Assembly: GCA_023639215.1 (NCBI GenBank)
Contig: CP097899.1
Coordinates: 2,667,001-2,731,000 of the forward strand
DNA length: 64,000 nucleotides
Direction of reading: 5' to 3'
Origin: Candidatus Pristimantibacillus lignocellulolyticus
Lineage (GTDB): Bacteria > Bacillota > Bacilli > Paenibacillales > Paenibacillaceae
This document shows positions 46,191-54,700 of the stretch, in pieces; positions within the stretch are counted from its first letter, which is position 1; each line of letters starts with the position of its first letter. The position numbers and the translations under genes were made by a program. The notes beneath the pieces are model-generated. The model was not told the DNA's origin. It saw only the letters and a program-made list of their open reading frames with translations, and did not search any database.

Positions 46191-46499
46191 TTAGTGGTGT
46201 TCTGCATGCTCAATGGCTTGCTTCAAGAGTGATATTACGTGCTCATCATCACAGGAATAGATGATTGATGTACCTTCGCGACGAGTTTTCACTAATCTTA
46301 AAGTTTTCAAAAGGCTAAGTTGGTGAGACACGGCTGATTGTGAAATGGATAGTATTTCTGTAATATGACTAACGGAACATTCTTCTTGAGATAACATATA
46401 TAATATTTTGATGCGAGTTGGATCGGAAATGGCTTTAAATATTTGGGCGACTTTGTCTATCGAATCCTCGTGCAAGTATTTATGATGTTGACTGTCCAT
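46191..46499 (-). CDS. ArsR/SmtB-family metal-sensing repressor, zinc type
   Basis: Dimeric winged-helix repressor released from DNA by metal, 102 residues. The recognition region SHITEILSISQSAVSHQLSL is typical. The C-terminal helix reads DEHVISLLKQAIEHAEHH, matching D-x-H-x10-H-x2-H, the alpha-5 zinc site of CzrA and SmtB; no Cys metal box (ELCVCDL type) is present. This predicts Zn(II) or Co(II) sensing. The start is the second Met because GAGGTG lies 4-9 bases upstream; an in-frame ATG at 46511 is possible. A 42-bp perfect palindrome lies directly upstream, and the CDF exporter follows. Confidence 0.92.
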   Translation of the reverse strand: MDSQHHKYLHEDSIDKVAQIFKAISDPTRIKILYMLSQEECSVSHITEILSISQSAVSHQLSLLKTLRLVKTRREGTSIIYSCDDEHVISLLKQAIEHAEHH

Positions 46500-46516
46500 A
46501 GGGCACCTCATTCCAA

Positions 46517-46558
46517 TGTTTTACTATATATGAGCATATGCTCATATATAGTAAAACA
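46517..46558. promoter_or_regulatory. 42-bp perfect palindrome, operator of the metal repressor
   Basis: TATATATGAGCATATGCTCA is the core of a 42-base perfect inverted repeat without a spacer, flanked by TGTTTTAC and GTAAAACA. ArsR/SmtB repressors bind 12-2-12 palindromes of the type TATGAGCATATGCTCATA. Its place 18 bases before the repressor start codon predicts autoregulation of the repressor and exporter. Confidence 0.85.
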
Positions 46559-46680
46559 CAGTTATATCAGCAAGTCAATCATTATTTGACCTAACAATTC
46601 AGCCATAGTGTTCACGAGTAGATGTGATATTATTCCAATCATTCCAATGTGTAAAAGTAATGAAAAGCTACAATAACGAA

Positions 46681-46709
46681 TTGACATATTTACTTTTGAG
46701 TATTAACAT
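46681..46709 (+). promoter_or_regulatory. Sigma-A promoter of the FMN reductase gene
   Basis: TTGACA at 46681-46686 and TAACAT at 46704-46709 are 17 bases apart. Transcription from near 46716 gives a leader of about 190 nt containing a terminator-like hairpin and a leader element. Confidence 0.65.
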
Positions 46710-46756
46710 AAGTAATCATAGTGAATAAGTCGGAAAAATAATGTTTAGTATCTACT

Positions 46757-46805
46757 GGACAGCCAGAGATGCCTAATCGGCATGTTCTAGTTGTCCTTAT
46801 TTTTA
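46757..46805 (+). terminator. Terminator-like hairpin inside the FMN reductase leader
   Basis: GGACAGCCAGAGATGCC pairs imperfectly with GGCATGTTCTAGTTGTCC and is followed by TTATTTTT. It lies downstream of the promoter at 46681 and about 100 bases before the start codon, so it may attenuate transcription rather than end a gene. Confidence 0.6.
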
Positions 46806-46828
46806 GGTTTATGAAAAGATATGCTCTA

Positions 46829-46896
46829 TGCTTTCGAAGTGACTTTTCATAGCTGGAGAAGTGATTTAGAGCGTTTATGAAAAGATTTAGGAGGAG
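46829..46896 (+). promoter_or_regulatory. Leader element copy before the FMN reductase gene
   Basis: TGCTTTCGAAGTGACTTTTC, then GGAGAAGTGATTTAG, then TTATGAAAAGATTTAGGAGG. CTTTTCATA pairs with TATGAAAAG (9 bp). Just upstream, TTTATGAAAAGATATGC (46808-46824) looks like the 3' half of a further copy. Confidence 0.75.
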
Positions 46897-46903
46897 ATCA
46901 TCA

Positions 46904-47461
46904 ATGAGTAAAATTGTAATTATTTCAGGTAGTCCAACAGATAATTCACGTTTATTTGCATTAACAGATCATGTTACGAATCAGCTTGAAGTTGAGGGAC
47001 ATGAAGTTAAACATATTAATGTATCCGAATTACCTGCGGATGCTTTGGTTAGAGCGAACTTTAGAAATAGTGAAATAATTGCTGCAAATGAGTTAGTTGC
47101 ACAAGCTGATGCTATCATTATCGCAAGTCCAGTCTATAAAGCTGCATATACTGGAATTTTGAAAGCTTATCTTGATTTATTACCGCAAAAAGGGTTCGAG
47201 AACAAGATCACGCTTCCGTTATTTATTGGAGGCACACTTGCTCATCTGTTAGCGATAGAATATTCGTTAAAACCACTAGTGCATATACTTGGAGGATATA
47301 CAATTCTACCTGGTGTGTTTGCGATCGATGAATGGGTAGACCGATTAGAAGAAGGTGGTTACCATTTGAAGGAGTCTTTAGTGGATCGATTAACATTGGC
47401 TACTAATCAGTTGCATGAACAATTATTAAAGCTACAACTAAATGTAACCGTCTTGCAATAG
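46904..47461 (+). CDS. NADPH-dependent FMN reductase (SsuE/MsuE type)
   Basis: Cytosolic flavodoxin-fold reductase of 185 residues that reduces FMN with NAD(P)H, usually for sulfonate monooxygenases or thiol-stress responses. VIISGSPTDNSRLFALTDHV binds the FMN phosphate and IIASPVYKAAYTGILKAYLD is the SsuE-type pi-helix region. ATG at 46904 follows AGGAGGAG by 7 bases; the longer frame from 46877 begins inside the leader. No ssuD or sulfonate transporter genes are adjacent, so the partner enzyme is unknown. It carries the leader element and ends at a bidirectional terminator. Confidence 0.9.
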   Translation: MSKIVIISGSPTDNSRLFALTDHVTNQLEVEGHEVKHINVSELPADALVRANFRNSEIIAANELVAQADAIIIASPVYKAAYTGILKAYLDLLPQKGFENKITLPLFIGGTLAHLLAIEYSLKPLVHILGGYTILPGVFAIDEWVDRLEEGGYHLKESLVDRLTLATNQLHEQLLKLQLNVTVLQ

Positions 47462-47495
47462 TAATATCTTAGTGAAAGAATCCAATGATTTTATT

Positions 47496-47540
47496 ACAAT
47501 AAAGAGCGCATCATGATAACCATGATGCGCTCTTTATTGT
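47496..47540. terminator. Bidirectional terminator
   Basis: ACAATAAAGAGCGCATCATG at 47496-47515 pairs perfectly over 20 bp with 47521-47540 around a 5-base loop. It serves the FMN reductase gene and the converging YjfB-type gene. Confidence 0.92.
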
Positions 47541-47546
47541 AGTTAC

Positions 47547-47726
47547 TTAGACTTTAATGTCTAAACTTTTACCTAAATTAGGATCAAGGCTACCTTCAAG
47601 AACTTTAGTGAATAGCTGAGAAGTAAGGTCTTTACTAAGGTTTAATGACTTTTTTAGCAATCCAACTTGTAGCTGAGATTGCACATTAGCAAGACTGTTA
47701 GCGGTTGATGCTGCTGCAATATCCAA
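47547..47726 (-). CDS. Small YjfB-family protein (putative motility protein)
   Basis: A 59-residue frame beginning at TTG. The product reads LDIAAASTANSLANVQSQ at the start, then VGLLKKSLNLSKDLTSQL, and ends NLGKSLDIKV. This fits the YjfB family (PF14070), whose members begin MDI and contain a VGLLKK or similar helix; in Bacillus the family is annotated as putative motility protein with no proven role. AGGAGGGG lies 6 bases upstream of the TTG at 47726, strong support for translation. The gene carries a copy of the leader element and converges on the FMN reductase gene. It is easily missed because of its length and start codon. Confidence 0.82.
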   Translation of the reverse strand: MDIAAASTANSLANVQSQLQVGLLKKSLNLSKDLTSQLFTKVLEGSLDPNLGKSLDIKV

Positions 47727-47732
47727 TAAAAT

Positions 47733-47804
47733 CCCCTCCTAAAACTTTTCGTTGACATCTCGATTTACTTCACGCGAACGAAAAGTAACACCGAAAGCAA
47801 TGCT
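47733..47804 (-). promoter_or_regulatory. Leader element copy before the YjfB-family gene
   Basis: On the minus strand: TTGCTTTCGGTGTTACTTTT, then GTGAAGTAAATCGAG, then CAACGAAAAGTTTTAGGAGG. ACTTTTCGTT pairs with AACGAAAAGT over 10 bp. Compared with the alpha-E copies (CAT/ATG), both sides of the helix changed together (CGTT/AACG), which is covariation. Confidence 0.78.
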
Positions 47805-48027
47805 TATCATGTTTATCGGATAATAAATTGTATTTAGTTAGAATAAATTGTCGAATTAGCTTTCAAATAACACACATCAACTAAATATTATGGTAAGTAT
47901 GATACCGTCCAAATTTCGTATAAGGTATAGTTTTATGTTAGAATATGTATGATCTTCGAGACTGAATTTGAATTAAGTCCGATTGAAATTAGAAACTTAG
48001 CCCTTATAAAATTTGGAGGAATTCATT

Positions 48028-48543
48028 ATGTTAAAACGAAGTAAGATTGGTTCTATTTCCTCAAGAGTGAAAGATAATAAGCTACATCTAGAGCAACTAT
48101 TTCCAGCATCGCCGGATGTTGTCTATAAGGCATTTACCGATAGAGATATATTGTCACAATGGTGGGGACCAAATGGTTGGGGATTAACCTTCTGTGAGGT
48201 GGATTTACAACCAGGTGGAGCTTGGCATTTCTGTATGACGTGTCAGGATGAAAGTAAGGAGTATTTCGGACAAGAATCTTGGGGAAAAGCAATCTATGTT
48301 GAGATAGATGCACCTAATAAACTTGTATATCGAGATTGTTTCTCAGATGCAGAAGGTAATATTGATCCGAATCTACCCGAAACATTAGTTACACTTACTT
48401 TTGAGCCACAAGCCAAATACACTAAAGTTCGTAGTGTGGCAGAGTTTACATCGAAAGAAGAATTAGATCAAGTGATGCAGATGGGGGTTGTGGTGGGGAT
48501 TACTGAGACATGGAGTAAGCTTAATAATTACTTGAAGAAGTAG
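48028..48543 (+). CDS. SRPBCC/AHSA1-family protein
   Basis: Cytosolic helix-grip protein of 171 residues, similar to the activator of Hsp90 ATPase 1-like family that binds small hydrophobic ligands; bacterial members rarely have a proven function. Family marks are FPASPDVVYKAFTD, LSQWWGPNGWGLT, VDLQPGGAWHFCM and MGVVVGITETWSKLNNYLKK at the end. ATG at 48028 follows TTGGAGGA by 8 bases; an in-frame earlier start at 48013 lies upstream of that site. Its stop codon abuts a repeated intergenic element that may have reshaped the downstream region. It has no obvious partner. Confidence 0.88.
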   Translation: MLKRSKIGSISSRVKDNKLHLEQLFPASPDVVYKAFTDRDILSQWWGPNGWGLTFCEVDLQPGGAWHFCMTCQDESKEYFGQESWGKAIYVEIDAPNKLVYRDCFSDAEGNIDPNLPETLVTLTFEPQAKYTKVRSVAEFTSKEELDQVMQMGVVVGITETWSKLNNYLKK

Positions 48544-48754
48544 TTCAATAAGCGGAATTTGATAACGATGACGATGCTGACGTAGCATATTCGACATCGA
48601 ATATGAAGCGAACTTGGGAACACTAGCGTAAGCTTCCGATGTATGTTTCTTGCAGAAACATTGTAGGTACGCGTGTACCAACCACGTACACTTGCGTTTC
48701 CTCCTTCCGCAAGTAGCGCTTCATCTTCTCGATTCTGAAATTCCGCTTTTTGAA
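48544..48754. mobile_element. 211-bp MITE-like element with terminal inverted repeats
   Basis: The ends TTCAATAAGCGGAATTT and AAATTCCGCTTTTTGAA are a 17-bp inverted repeat with one mismatch. There is no coding capacity. Inside are several hairpins, among them TGTTTCT/AGAAACA and GTACGCGTGTACC-type stems, and higher GC than nearby genes. The left end lies immediately after the stop codon of the SRPBCC gene. A shorter, related copy follows at 48774. No transposase is present; movement in trans is only a possibility. Confidence 0.65.
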
Positions 48755-48764
48755 CTTTTATTAT

Positions 48765-48890
48765 AAGAAGTAGTTCAAAAAGCGGACTTTGATAACGATG
48801 ACGATGCTAACGTAGCTTAATCGGCGTCGAATATGAAGCGAACTTGGGAACACTAGCGCTCCATTTTCTCAGATTGCGAAAGCAGGCTTA
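48765..48890. repeat. Second, internally deleted copy of the 211-bp element
   Basis: Preceded by the same AAGAAGTAG as copy 1 and starting TTCAAAAAGCGGACTTT, it matches the first ~85 bases of copy 1, then jumps at AACACTAGCG to a segment like the right part of copy 1 (CTCCATTTTCTCAGATT against CTTCATCTTCTCGATT). The join falls in the shared AGCG, as expected for an internal deletion through microhomology. The right terminal repeat is degraded. Confidence 0.65.
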
Positions 48891-48925
48891 AAAAAAGTGA
48901 AGTACATTAAAAAAGTCATCCCTAG

Positions 48926-48980
48926 AAAAGAGTAGAATACTAGCTATACCATCGTATAACTAGTATTCTACTCTTTTTTT
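48926..48980. terminator. Terminator-like hairpin
   Basis: AAAAGAGTAGAATACTAG pairs perfectly with CTAGTATTCTACTCTTTT, with an inner TATA/TATA pair, followed by TTT. It is about 380 bases past the nearest gene end and may have been separated from the SRPBCC gene by the repeat insertion. Confidence 0.8.
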
Positions 48981-49337
48981 ATTGCCTGCGAAGCTGAACG
49001 AAAAGGCTCGAAGCTTTACTATCATATGCTACAAAGTAGAGCGGAGGGGACTGATCGCTCGTGGAAAAGCGAAAGCGGTCGTTTTTGCACACGGATTTAT
49101 ACCTCTATAAGTAATACAATAAATCCGAGTGCAACGGCGATTGGAACAGCGATAGTCCGCCAGCGTTAACTGCACACTCCCTGGATTGAAACTGCGATAG
49201 TGCTCGCATCGTTACTTGCATGATAATAGGTTACAAACTATTACATATATAGTAAAATGTAATATAATGCATAAAATTGAATGCGATTACATTTGTATTT
49301 TGATTAACAACAATGTATATTATTAATATAATCGTTA
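48981..49337. other. Gene-free structured intergenic stretch
   Basis: No supported coding frame. It contains GCACACGGATTTAT (49087-49100) facing ATAAATCCGAGTGC (49119-49132), a 14-bp stem with one mismatch, and GCTTTCGC-type inverted bits at 49055-49085. GC is higher than in the surrounding genes up to about 49220. It has the look of dispersed intergenic repeats common in this family of bacteria. Confidence 0.5.
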
Positions 49338-49355
49338 TTGATAGGGTGGTATTTA

Positions 49356-50309
49356 ATGAAAATAGATATTTCACAACATTCATTGCCTGTATATGAGGCT
49401 CTAGCTAGTAATGTACGAATTGAAATGATTCGACATCTGGCTGTGAAGTCCATGAATATTAAAGAACTTGCAGATGCTATGCATCTAAGTAGTGCAATTA
49501 TGACGATGCACGTTAAGAAACTTGAGCGTGCAGGTATTATCAAATCTTCTATGCAACCGGGTAAAGGAGGAGCCAAAAAAGTATGTACACTTGTTACTGA
49601 CTCTATCGAGATCATTTTCCCTCCTAAGATTGAAAGTGTTTTCCGTGATTGTCATGTGACAGAAGTATCAGTAGGACACTATACAGACTTTGAGGTGACT
49701 CCAACTTGTGGTTTGGCAACAAGTGTTAAAGTACTAGGGATGTTTGATGAGCCTCGTGCTTTTCTTGAACCTGAAAGAGTAAATGCCAAAATATTATGGT
49801 TCGGACAGGGGTTTGTTGAATACCGTTTAGCTAATTATTTGAATAAAAATGAAAATCCACTTGAGTTAGAGATTTCAATGGAAATTTCATCGGAAGCGCC
49901 ATTTGCCAATGAGAATTGGCCATCAGATATTACCTTTACATTGAATGGTATAGATATTGGAAAATGGACAAGTCCTGGTGACTTTGGTGGTGACAAACAA
50001 CGTGGTCGCTACACACCTGACTGGTGGTGGGATGAAATTAATCAGTATGGATTACTGAAGATGTTGAAAATTAATGAGGAAGGTACCTTTATTGATGGTA
50101 CCCAAATTTCAGATGTTAAATTATCAAGCCTTGATCTTGACTTGAAGCAGTGGAAATTCCGTATTTCTGTACTAGAAGATGCAGAAAATGTAGGAGGAGT
50201 AACGCTGTTTGGTAGCGGTTTTGGTAACTATAATCAGGACATAGTGTTTAAGCTTTATTATGATCGTCGTTTGACGGAAGCAGAAATAGTTGAAGTGACG
50301 AAAAGTTAG
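49356..50309 (+). CDS. ArsR-like winged-helix regulator with a large C-terminal domain
   Basis: Predicted cytosolic transcription factor, 317 residues. The N-terminal winged helix (about 1-85) shows LPVYEALASNVRIEMIRHL, NIKELADAMHLSSAIMTMHV and a KPGKGGAKKV-type wing. The C-terminal ~220 residues have no family I can name; FLEPERVNAKILWFGQGFVE and TFTLNGIDIGKWTSPGDFGG suggest a beta-rich sugar- or ligand-binding domain. ATG at 49356 follows AGGGTGG; an in-frame start at 49338 precedes that site. Located next to GH43 and GH51 genes, it is likely the regulator of arabinan use. It is not a metal sensor: no Cys/His site is seen. Confidence 0.82.
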   Translation: MKIDISQHSLPVYEALASNVRIEMIRHLAVKSMNIKELADAMHLSSAIMTMHVKKLERAGIIKSSMQPGKGGAKKVCTLVTDSIEIIFPPKIESVFRDCHVTEVSVGHYTDFEVTPTCGLATSVKVLGMFDEPRAFLEPERVNAKILWFGQGFVEYRLANYLNKNENPLELEISMEISSEAPFANENWPSDITFTLNGIDIGKWTSPGDFGGDKQRGRYTPDWWWDEINQYGLLKMLKINEEGTFIDGTQISDVKLSSLDLDLKQWKFRISVLEDAENVGGVTLFGSGFGNYNQDIVFKLYYDRRLTEAEIVEVTKS

Positions 50310-50376
50310 TAATCGAAGTGTACTCATGTGAATAGATTGATAGATTATTAGATTTATATGAGAATTTAGAAGCAAA

Positions 50377-50426
50377 CAAAAAACGCATCTTTTCCACTTG
50401 AACTGTGGTTAAGGATGCGTTTTTTG
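50377..50426. terminator. Bidirectional terminator
   Basis: CAAAAAACGCATC pairs with GATGCGTTTTTTG, with an inner CCAC/GTGG stem, between the regulator and the converging GH43 gene. Confidence 0.9.
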
Positions 50427-50460
50427 TGTAGGGCACAAATTTTATTACTAATTACTTTTA

Positions 50461-51459
50461 TTAGAGAGCTAGTTTAGTATCATTAACTGGAAGAAAAGAT
50501 TTCTGAACTGGTCTACCTAGGTCTGGAAAACCAGAAGGTGTCCACGTAATAGGTTGAACGCAAGCATGACGATTAGGATCATACAATGGATCCCCGACTA
50601 TTTCCTTATAATTACGTGCATGGTATACGATCAAATCAGTAACGCCATCTTCTGCTACGGTGAAACTATTATGTCCTGGTCCAAAGATAGACAATTTCTC
50701 ATGCGTACCGAAGATAGGTGCAGGTGACTTGTTCCATGAACGTGGATCAAGCAAATTACTATCCTCATCTGCCCAAAGCAATCCCATGCAATAATGATGG
50801 TCAGTTGCACTAGCAGAATAAGTCATAAAGATTTTACCGTTACGTTTCAATATAGCAGCGCCTTCATTAACTAAGAATCCGATTTTTTCCCATTCATATT
50901 CAGGAATAGAGATACAAACTTGATTAGTTGAAAGAGTCCAAGGATTAATCATTGGTGCTATATATAGATTAGAGTTACCTGCAATTTTAGGGTCTTTTTG
51001 AGCCCATACATAGTATTGTTGTCCACGATGTTCAAAGGATGTGGCATCTAATGAAAACGATTCCCAATTCGTTGTCACTTGTCCCTTTTCTACCCAAGGA
51101 CCTTCTAGTGGGTTACTTGCTTCACATTCTAATGCGAACATACGATGATCAAATAATCCTTCGTTTGTTTCAGCGGTGCGTGCTGCCGCGAAGTAAATAT
51201 ACCATTTGTTATCAATGTAATGAATTTCTGGGGCCCAAATATTTGCACTCATGGGACCTGTTTCATATTTACGCCAACAAACGATAGGTTCTGCATCAGC
51301 AAGACCATTAATGGTTTTTGAACGTCGTAGTTCAATGCAATCATAGCTAGGAACTGATCCAGTAAAGTAATAGTAGTCGTCTGAATGTTTGTAAATCCAT
51401 GGATCAGCGCGTTGGGGAACGATTGGATTTACATATTCAGTTGTAGAAATGTTAGTCAT
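50461..51459 (-). CDS. Glycoside hydrolase family 43 enzyme, cytosolic
   Basis: Five-bladed propeller hydrolase of 332 residues acting on arabinose- or xylose-containing oligosaccharides. The general base Asp is in QRADPWIYKHSD (about residue 18), the pKa-modulating Asp in SLDATSFEH, and the general acid Glu in LVNEGAAIL; WAPEIHYIDNKWYIYFAA is a GH43 blade. There is no signal peptide, so it works on imported oligosaccharides. AGGAGG lies 5 bases before the ATG. It is divergent from the GH51 gene and closely resembles the catalytic part of the lipoprotein GH43 at 55488. Confidence 0.9.
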   Translation of the reverse strand: MTNISTTEYVNPIVPQRADPWIYKHSDDYYYFTGSVPSYDCIELRRSKTINGLADAEPIVCWRKYETGPMSANIWAPEIHYIDNKWYIYFAAARTAETNEGLFDHRMFALECEASNPLEGPWVEKGQVTTNWESFSLDATSFEHRGQQYYVWAQKDPKIAGNSNLYIAPMINPWTLSTNQVCISIPEYEWEKIGFLVNEGAAILKRNGKIFMTYSASATDHHYCMGLLWADEDSNLLDPRSWNKSPAPIFGTHEKLSIFGPGHNSFTVAEDGVTDLIVYHARNYKEIVGDPLYDPNRHACVQPITWTPSGFPDLGRPVQKSFLPVNDTKLAL

Positions 51460-51711
51460 ACAGTCCTCCTTACTATAAAGTTAATAAAAGTATTAAGTAT
51501 TCACAATAATATTAATATCACATAAACTGTCTCCTTTGTCTAGTGGGTTTTATAAATTTAAGGAAAAAAGGTTTGTAATTATGAGGCCGCGCACTATTTT
51601 TTATTAGAAAACTATTGAAATGAAATAGGGTCTGGGTTAAAATAATTCGCATATAGGTTAATTAGTTAGCTTATTTATTAACGATATCATTATAAACTAT
51701 GGTGGGTGAAT

Positions 51712-54700
51712 ATGATGGGAAATACTATTAACAATGAAAAACTACTTGTTCAATACAAGTGTGAAACATCTCAAAAAGTTGGTTATGACAGTTCTATATA
51801 CAAGAATCATGCAATCGCTTACGGTGAAAATGTAATACCTCAACATGTGACAATTGAAGGTAGAGAAGCAGTTACGCTCGCGGGAGGTAAGCATGGTAGT
51901 AGCTATTTACAATTACCATCTACGTTATTATCAACGGTTAATGATTACACGGGTCTGACTGTAACAAGTTGGATCTATCTATTTCCAGGACAAAGTGTAT
52001 GGGAAAGATTATTTGACTTTGGTGCAGGTCCTCAAGGCCCTTATTTATTCCTAACTCGTAATTTACGAGGTGTTTGCTTTGGTGGATCTGATATCGCGGT
52101 TGACCCGAATAAATCATTGGCTACAGGTGAGTGGATTCATATTGCGATGACCGTTTCAGGAACTGAAGGTGCTACCGTTAGTAATGCTGGTCCTATTCTT
52201 TACGTGAACGGGGAAATGGTTGCTGATGGTTCAATAAGCCAAACAACTAGTGGAACGTATTTGAAATATAGAGAATGGATTGCTGCTTTTGATCATTCTG
52301 ATACCTACTGCAATAACTATATTGGGCATTCTCAATTCGATGCAGATCATAATTTTCATGGCGCATTCACAGATTTCCGAGTATATAACTGTGTATTATC
52401 ACATGCAGAAATTGTAGATATGATGTGCGAATCGTTAAGTGACGAGCAGCTTGTTGATATTGCTGCTGAGCAAGATTTAGCATTGAATGGCCTTATCATT
52501 ACCAAATCTATAGCGTTGCCAACTTCTATTCTTAACGGTCAAATAACTATTGAATGGACTTCTTCTAATCCGAATGTATTACAACATGACGGTGAAGTAA
52601 ATGCACATTTATCTGAAGCTTATGGTGTAACACTTACTGCCAAATTAATTCGTGGTCAATCATCGATTGGCAAGACATTCGAACTATCAGTACTGCCAAC
52701 TTCTACGATTCCATATGAGATAATCGTTGATACTGAAAGTAAAGGTGTTGAAGTAAGTCCGGTTATGTATGGGCTTTTTTATGAAGATATTAATAACGCT
52801 GCAGATGGTGGTATATATGCAGAACTTATCCGCAATCGCTCATTTGAATCGTTCACTTTCGATAGTTTCTCTCATGTATGTGGGGAAAATGCTCACTCTA
52901 CAGGTAGAAAGCGCACACCGCTTGATGGTTGGTATGGTGATCTTAATCTCGTAACAGTTGAACAAAGCGGTGGTCTCAATGAGTATTTTAGTATTACTGA
53001 TGCAGACGTGAATAACACGTACGTAACGGTATCTGCTAAAGCAAAGTTGTTCAATCGTGGGTTTAATGATAGTAACCATTACTGTGCGATGTCATTCATT
53101 AGCGGAGAAAATTATAACTTTACAATATGGGCCAAAGCAGAAGCGGCTGGCTCGATAACAGTTCAATTATTAGATGATGCAGTTCAACCGATTAGTGATG
53201 CATTAATGATTGCAATAATTGGAGACGGTCAATGGCATAAATACGGGGTAACACCTCAGCTTGAACTTAAAGCTAAGACAACGACACTCGGTCAAATATC
53301 ACTTCATTTCGATCAAACCATTGCTATCGATATGATTTCTTTATTCCCTCAAAACGTGTGGGGAGCTACAAGTGAGGTAGGTTCAGCTACTGCACAATTA
53401 AATTATAAAGGTAATGCTAACTATCGACTTCGTAAAGATATGGTTGTAGCTCTGCAGAATATGAAGCCAAGTTTCTTACGATTCCCTGGCGGATGCATAT
53501 CTGAAGGATCTCATGTATGGGATAATGTCTATGATTGGAAACATTCTGTAGGCGATGTTGAAACTCGAAAAGAGAATTTCAATGTTTGGGGATATATGAT
53601 GACCTTAGGTTTAGGTTATATGGAATACTTCCAATTAGCCGAAGATTTGAATGCAACTCCACTACCAGTTATGGCGTGTGGTGTATTATGCCAAGCTCGC
53701 TCAGATTATGCTAATCCCGCTGGTGGAGCTTTGCGAGATTACTATATTAAGAACTTCACAGATCTCATTGATTTTGCGATTAGTGAGGACTTTGAACATA
53801 ATGAATGGGCGCAAATGCGCAAAGCTATGGGTCATCCAGCGCCGTTTGATCTTCGCTATCTAGGTGTAGGTAACGAGAACTGGGGTACTGAATTCTTTGC
53901 TAACTTTGAAAAATTCAAAGTTGCGATAGATCATTATATGCAAGAGAATTATCCATCCCATCCACTGACGATTATATCTACAGTAGGTGCACAAGCTGAT
54001 GACGATGCTTATCAACAAGGTTGGAAATTTATAAGTGGTGCATATGAAGGGTCAGAGGTGATTGCATTTACCGATGGATGTCGCAGTACAGAAGAGCACA
54101 TTACATGGTATGAACAACAGGATCATTATATGGATACGATTGTAGATGAGCATTACTATCGTTCGAACGATTATTTGCTTCGTAATGCAGATCGTTACAA
54201 TTACTATTATCGTGCTATAGATGCAAATGGACAGCTAGATGAAGTGAAGACGTCAAAAGTATTCGTTGGTGAATATGCATCCAATGATAAAAATACATTA
54301 GCAGGCGCAATTGCAGAAGCTGCTGTAATGACAGGATTTGAAAATAATGCTGATGTTGTTAGACTTGCAGCATATGCACCGTTATTTAACAAAGTACTAA
54401 CGGATGGAACGTATCGCTGGACACCGGATTGTATTTGGTTTGACGACGAAAGTATTTGGTTCACGCCTAACTATTATGTACAACAAATGTTTGCAAGTTA
54501 TCTTGGGACACAAGTCTTGTCTAGTCAGTATCATACGTATCGCAATGGTAAATCTGTTCAACTTGCACCTCAAGGTGGAATTCAGATATCGACGGTTGGG
54601 GCGACATTAAGTTTGAAGTATGTAGCTGTCATCTCCAATGAAAGCAACAACATATTGTTTGAACAGGACTTTACGCAACCTATAGACGACAAGTGGCAAT

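Noticed and set aside
48543..48773. 9-bp target-site duplication AAGAAGTAG flanking the MITE-like element
   Set aside because: The right-hand copy is 10 bases beyond the inverted repeat and also precedes the second copy, so it may be part of the repeat itself.
49304..49615. 103-residue minus-strand frame
   Set aside because: Antisense to the well-supported regulator gene, with no motif or ribosome site.
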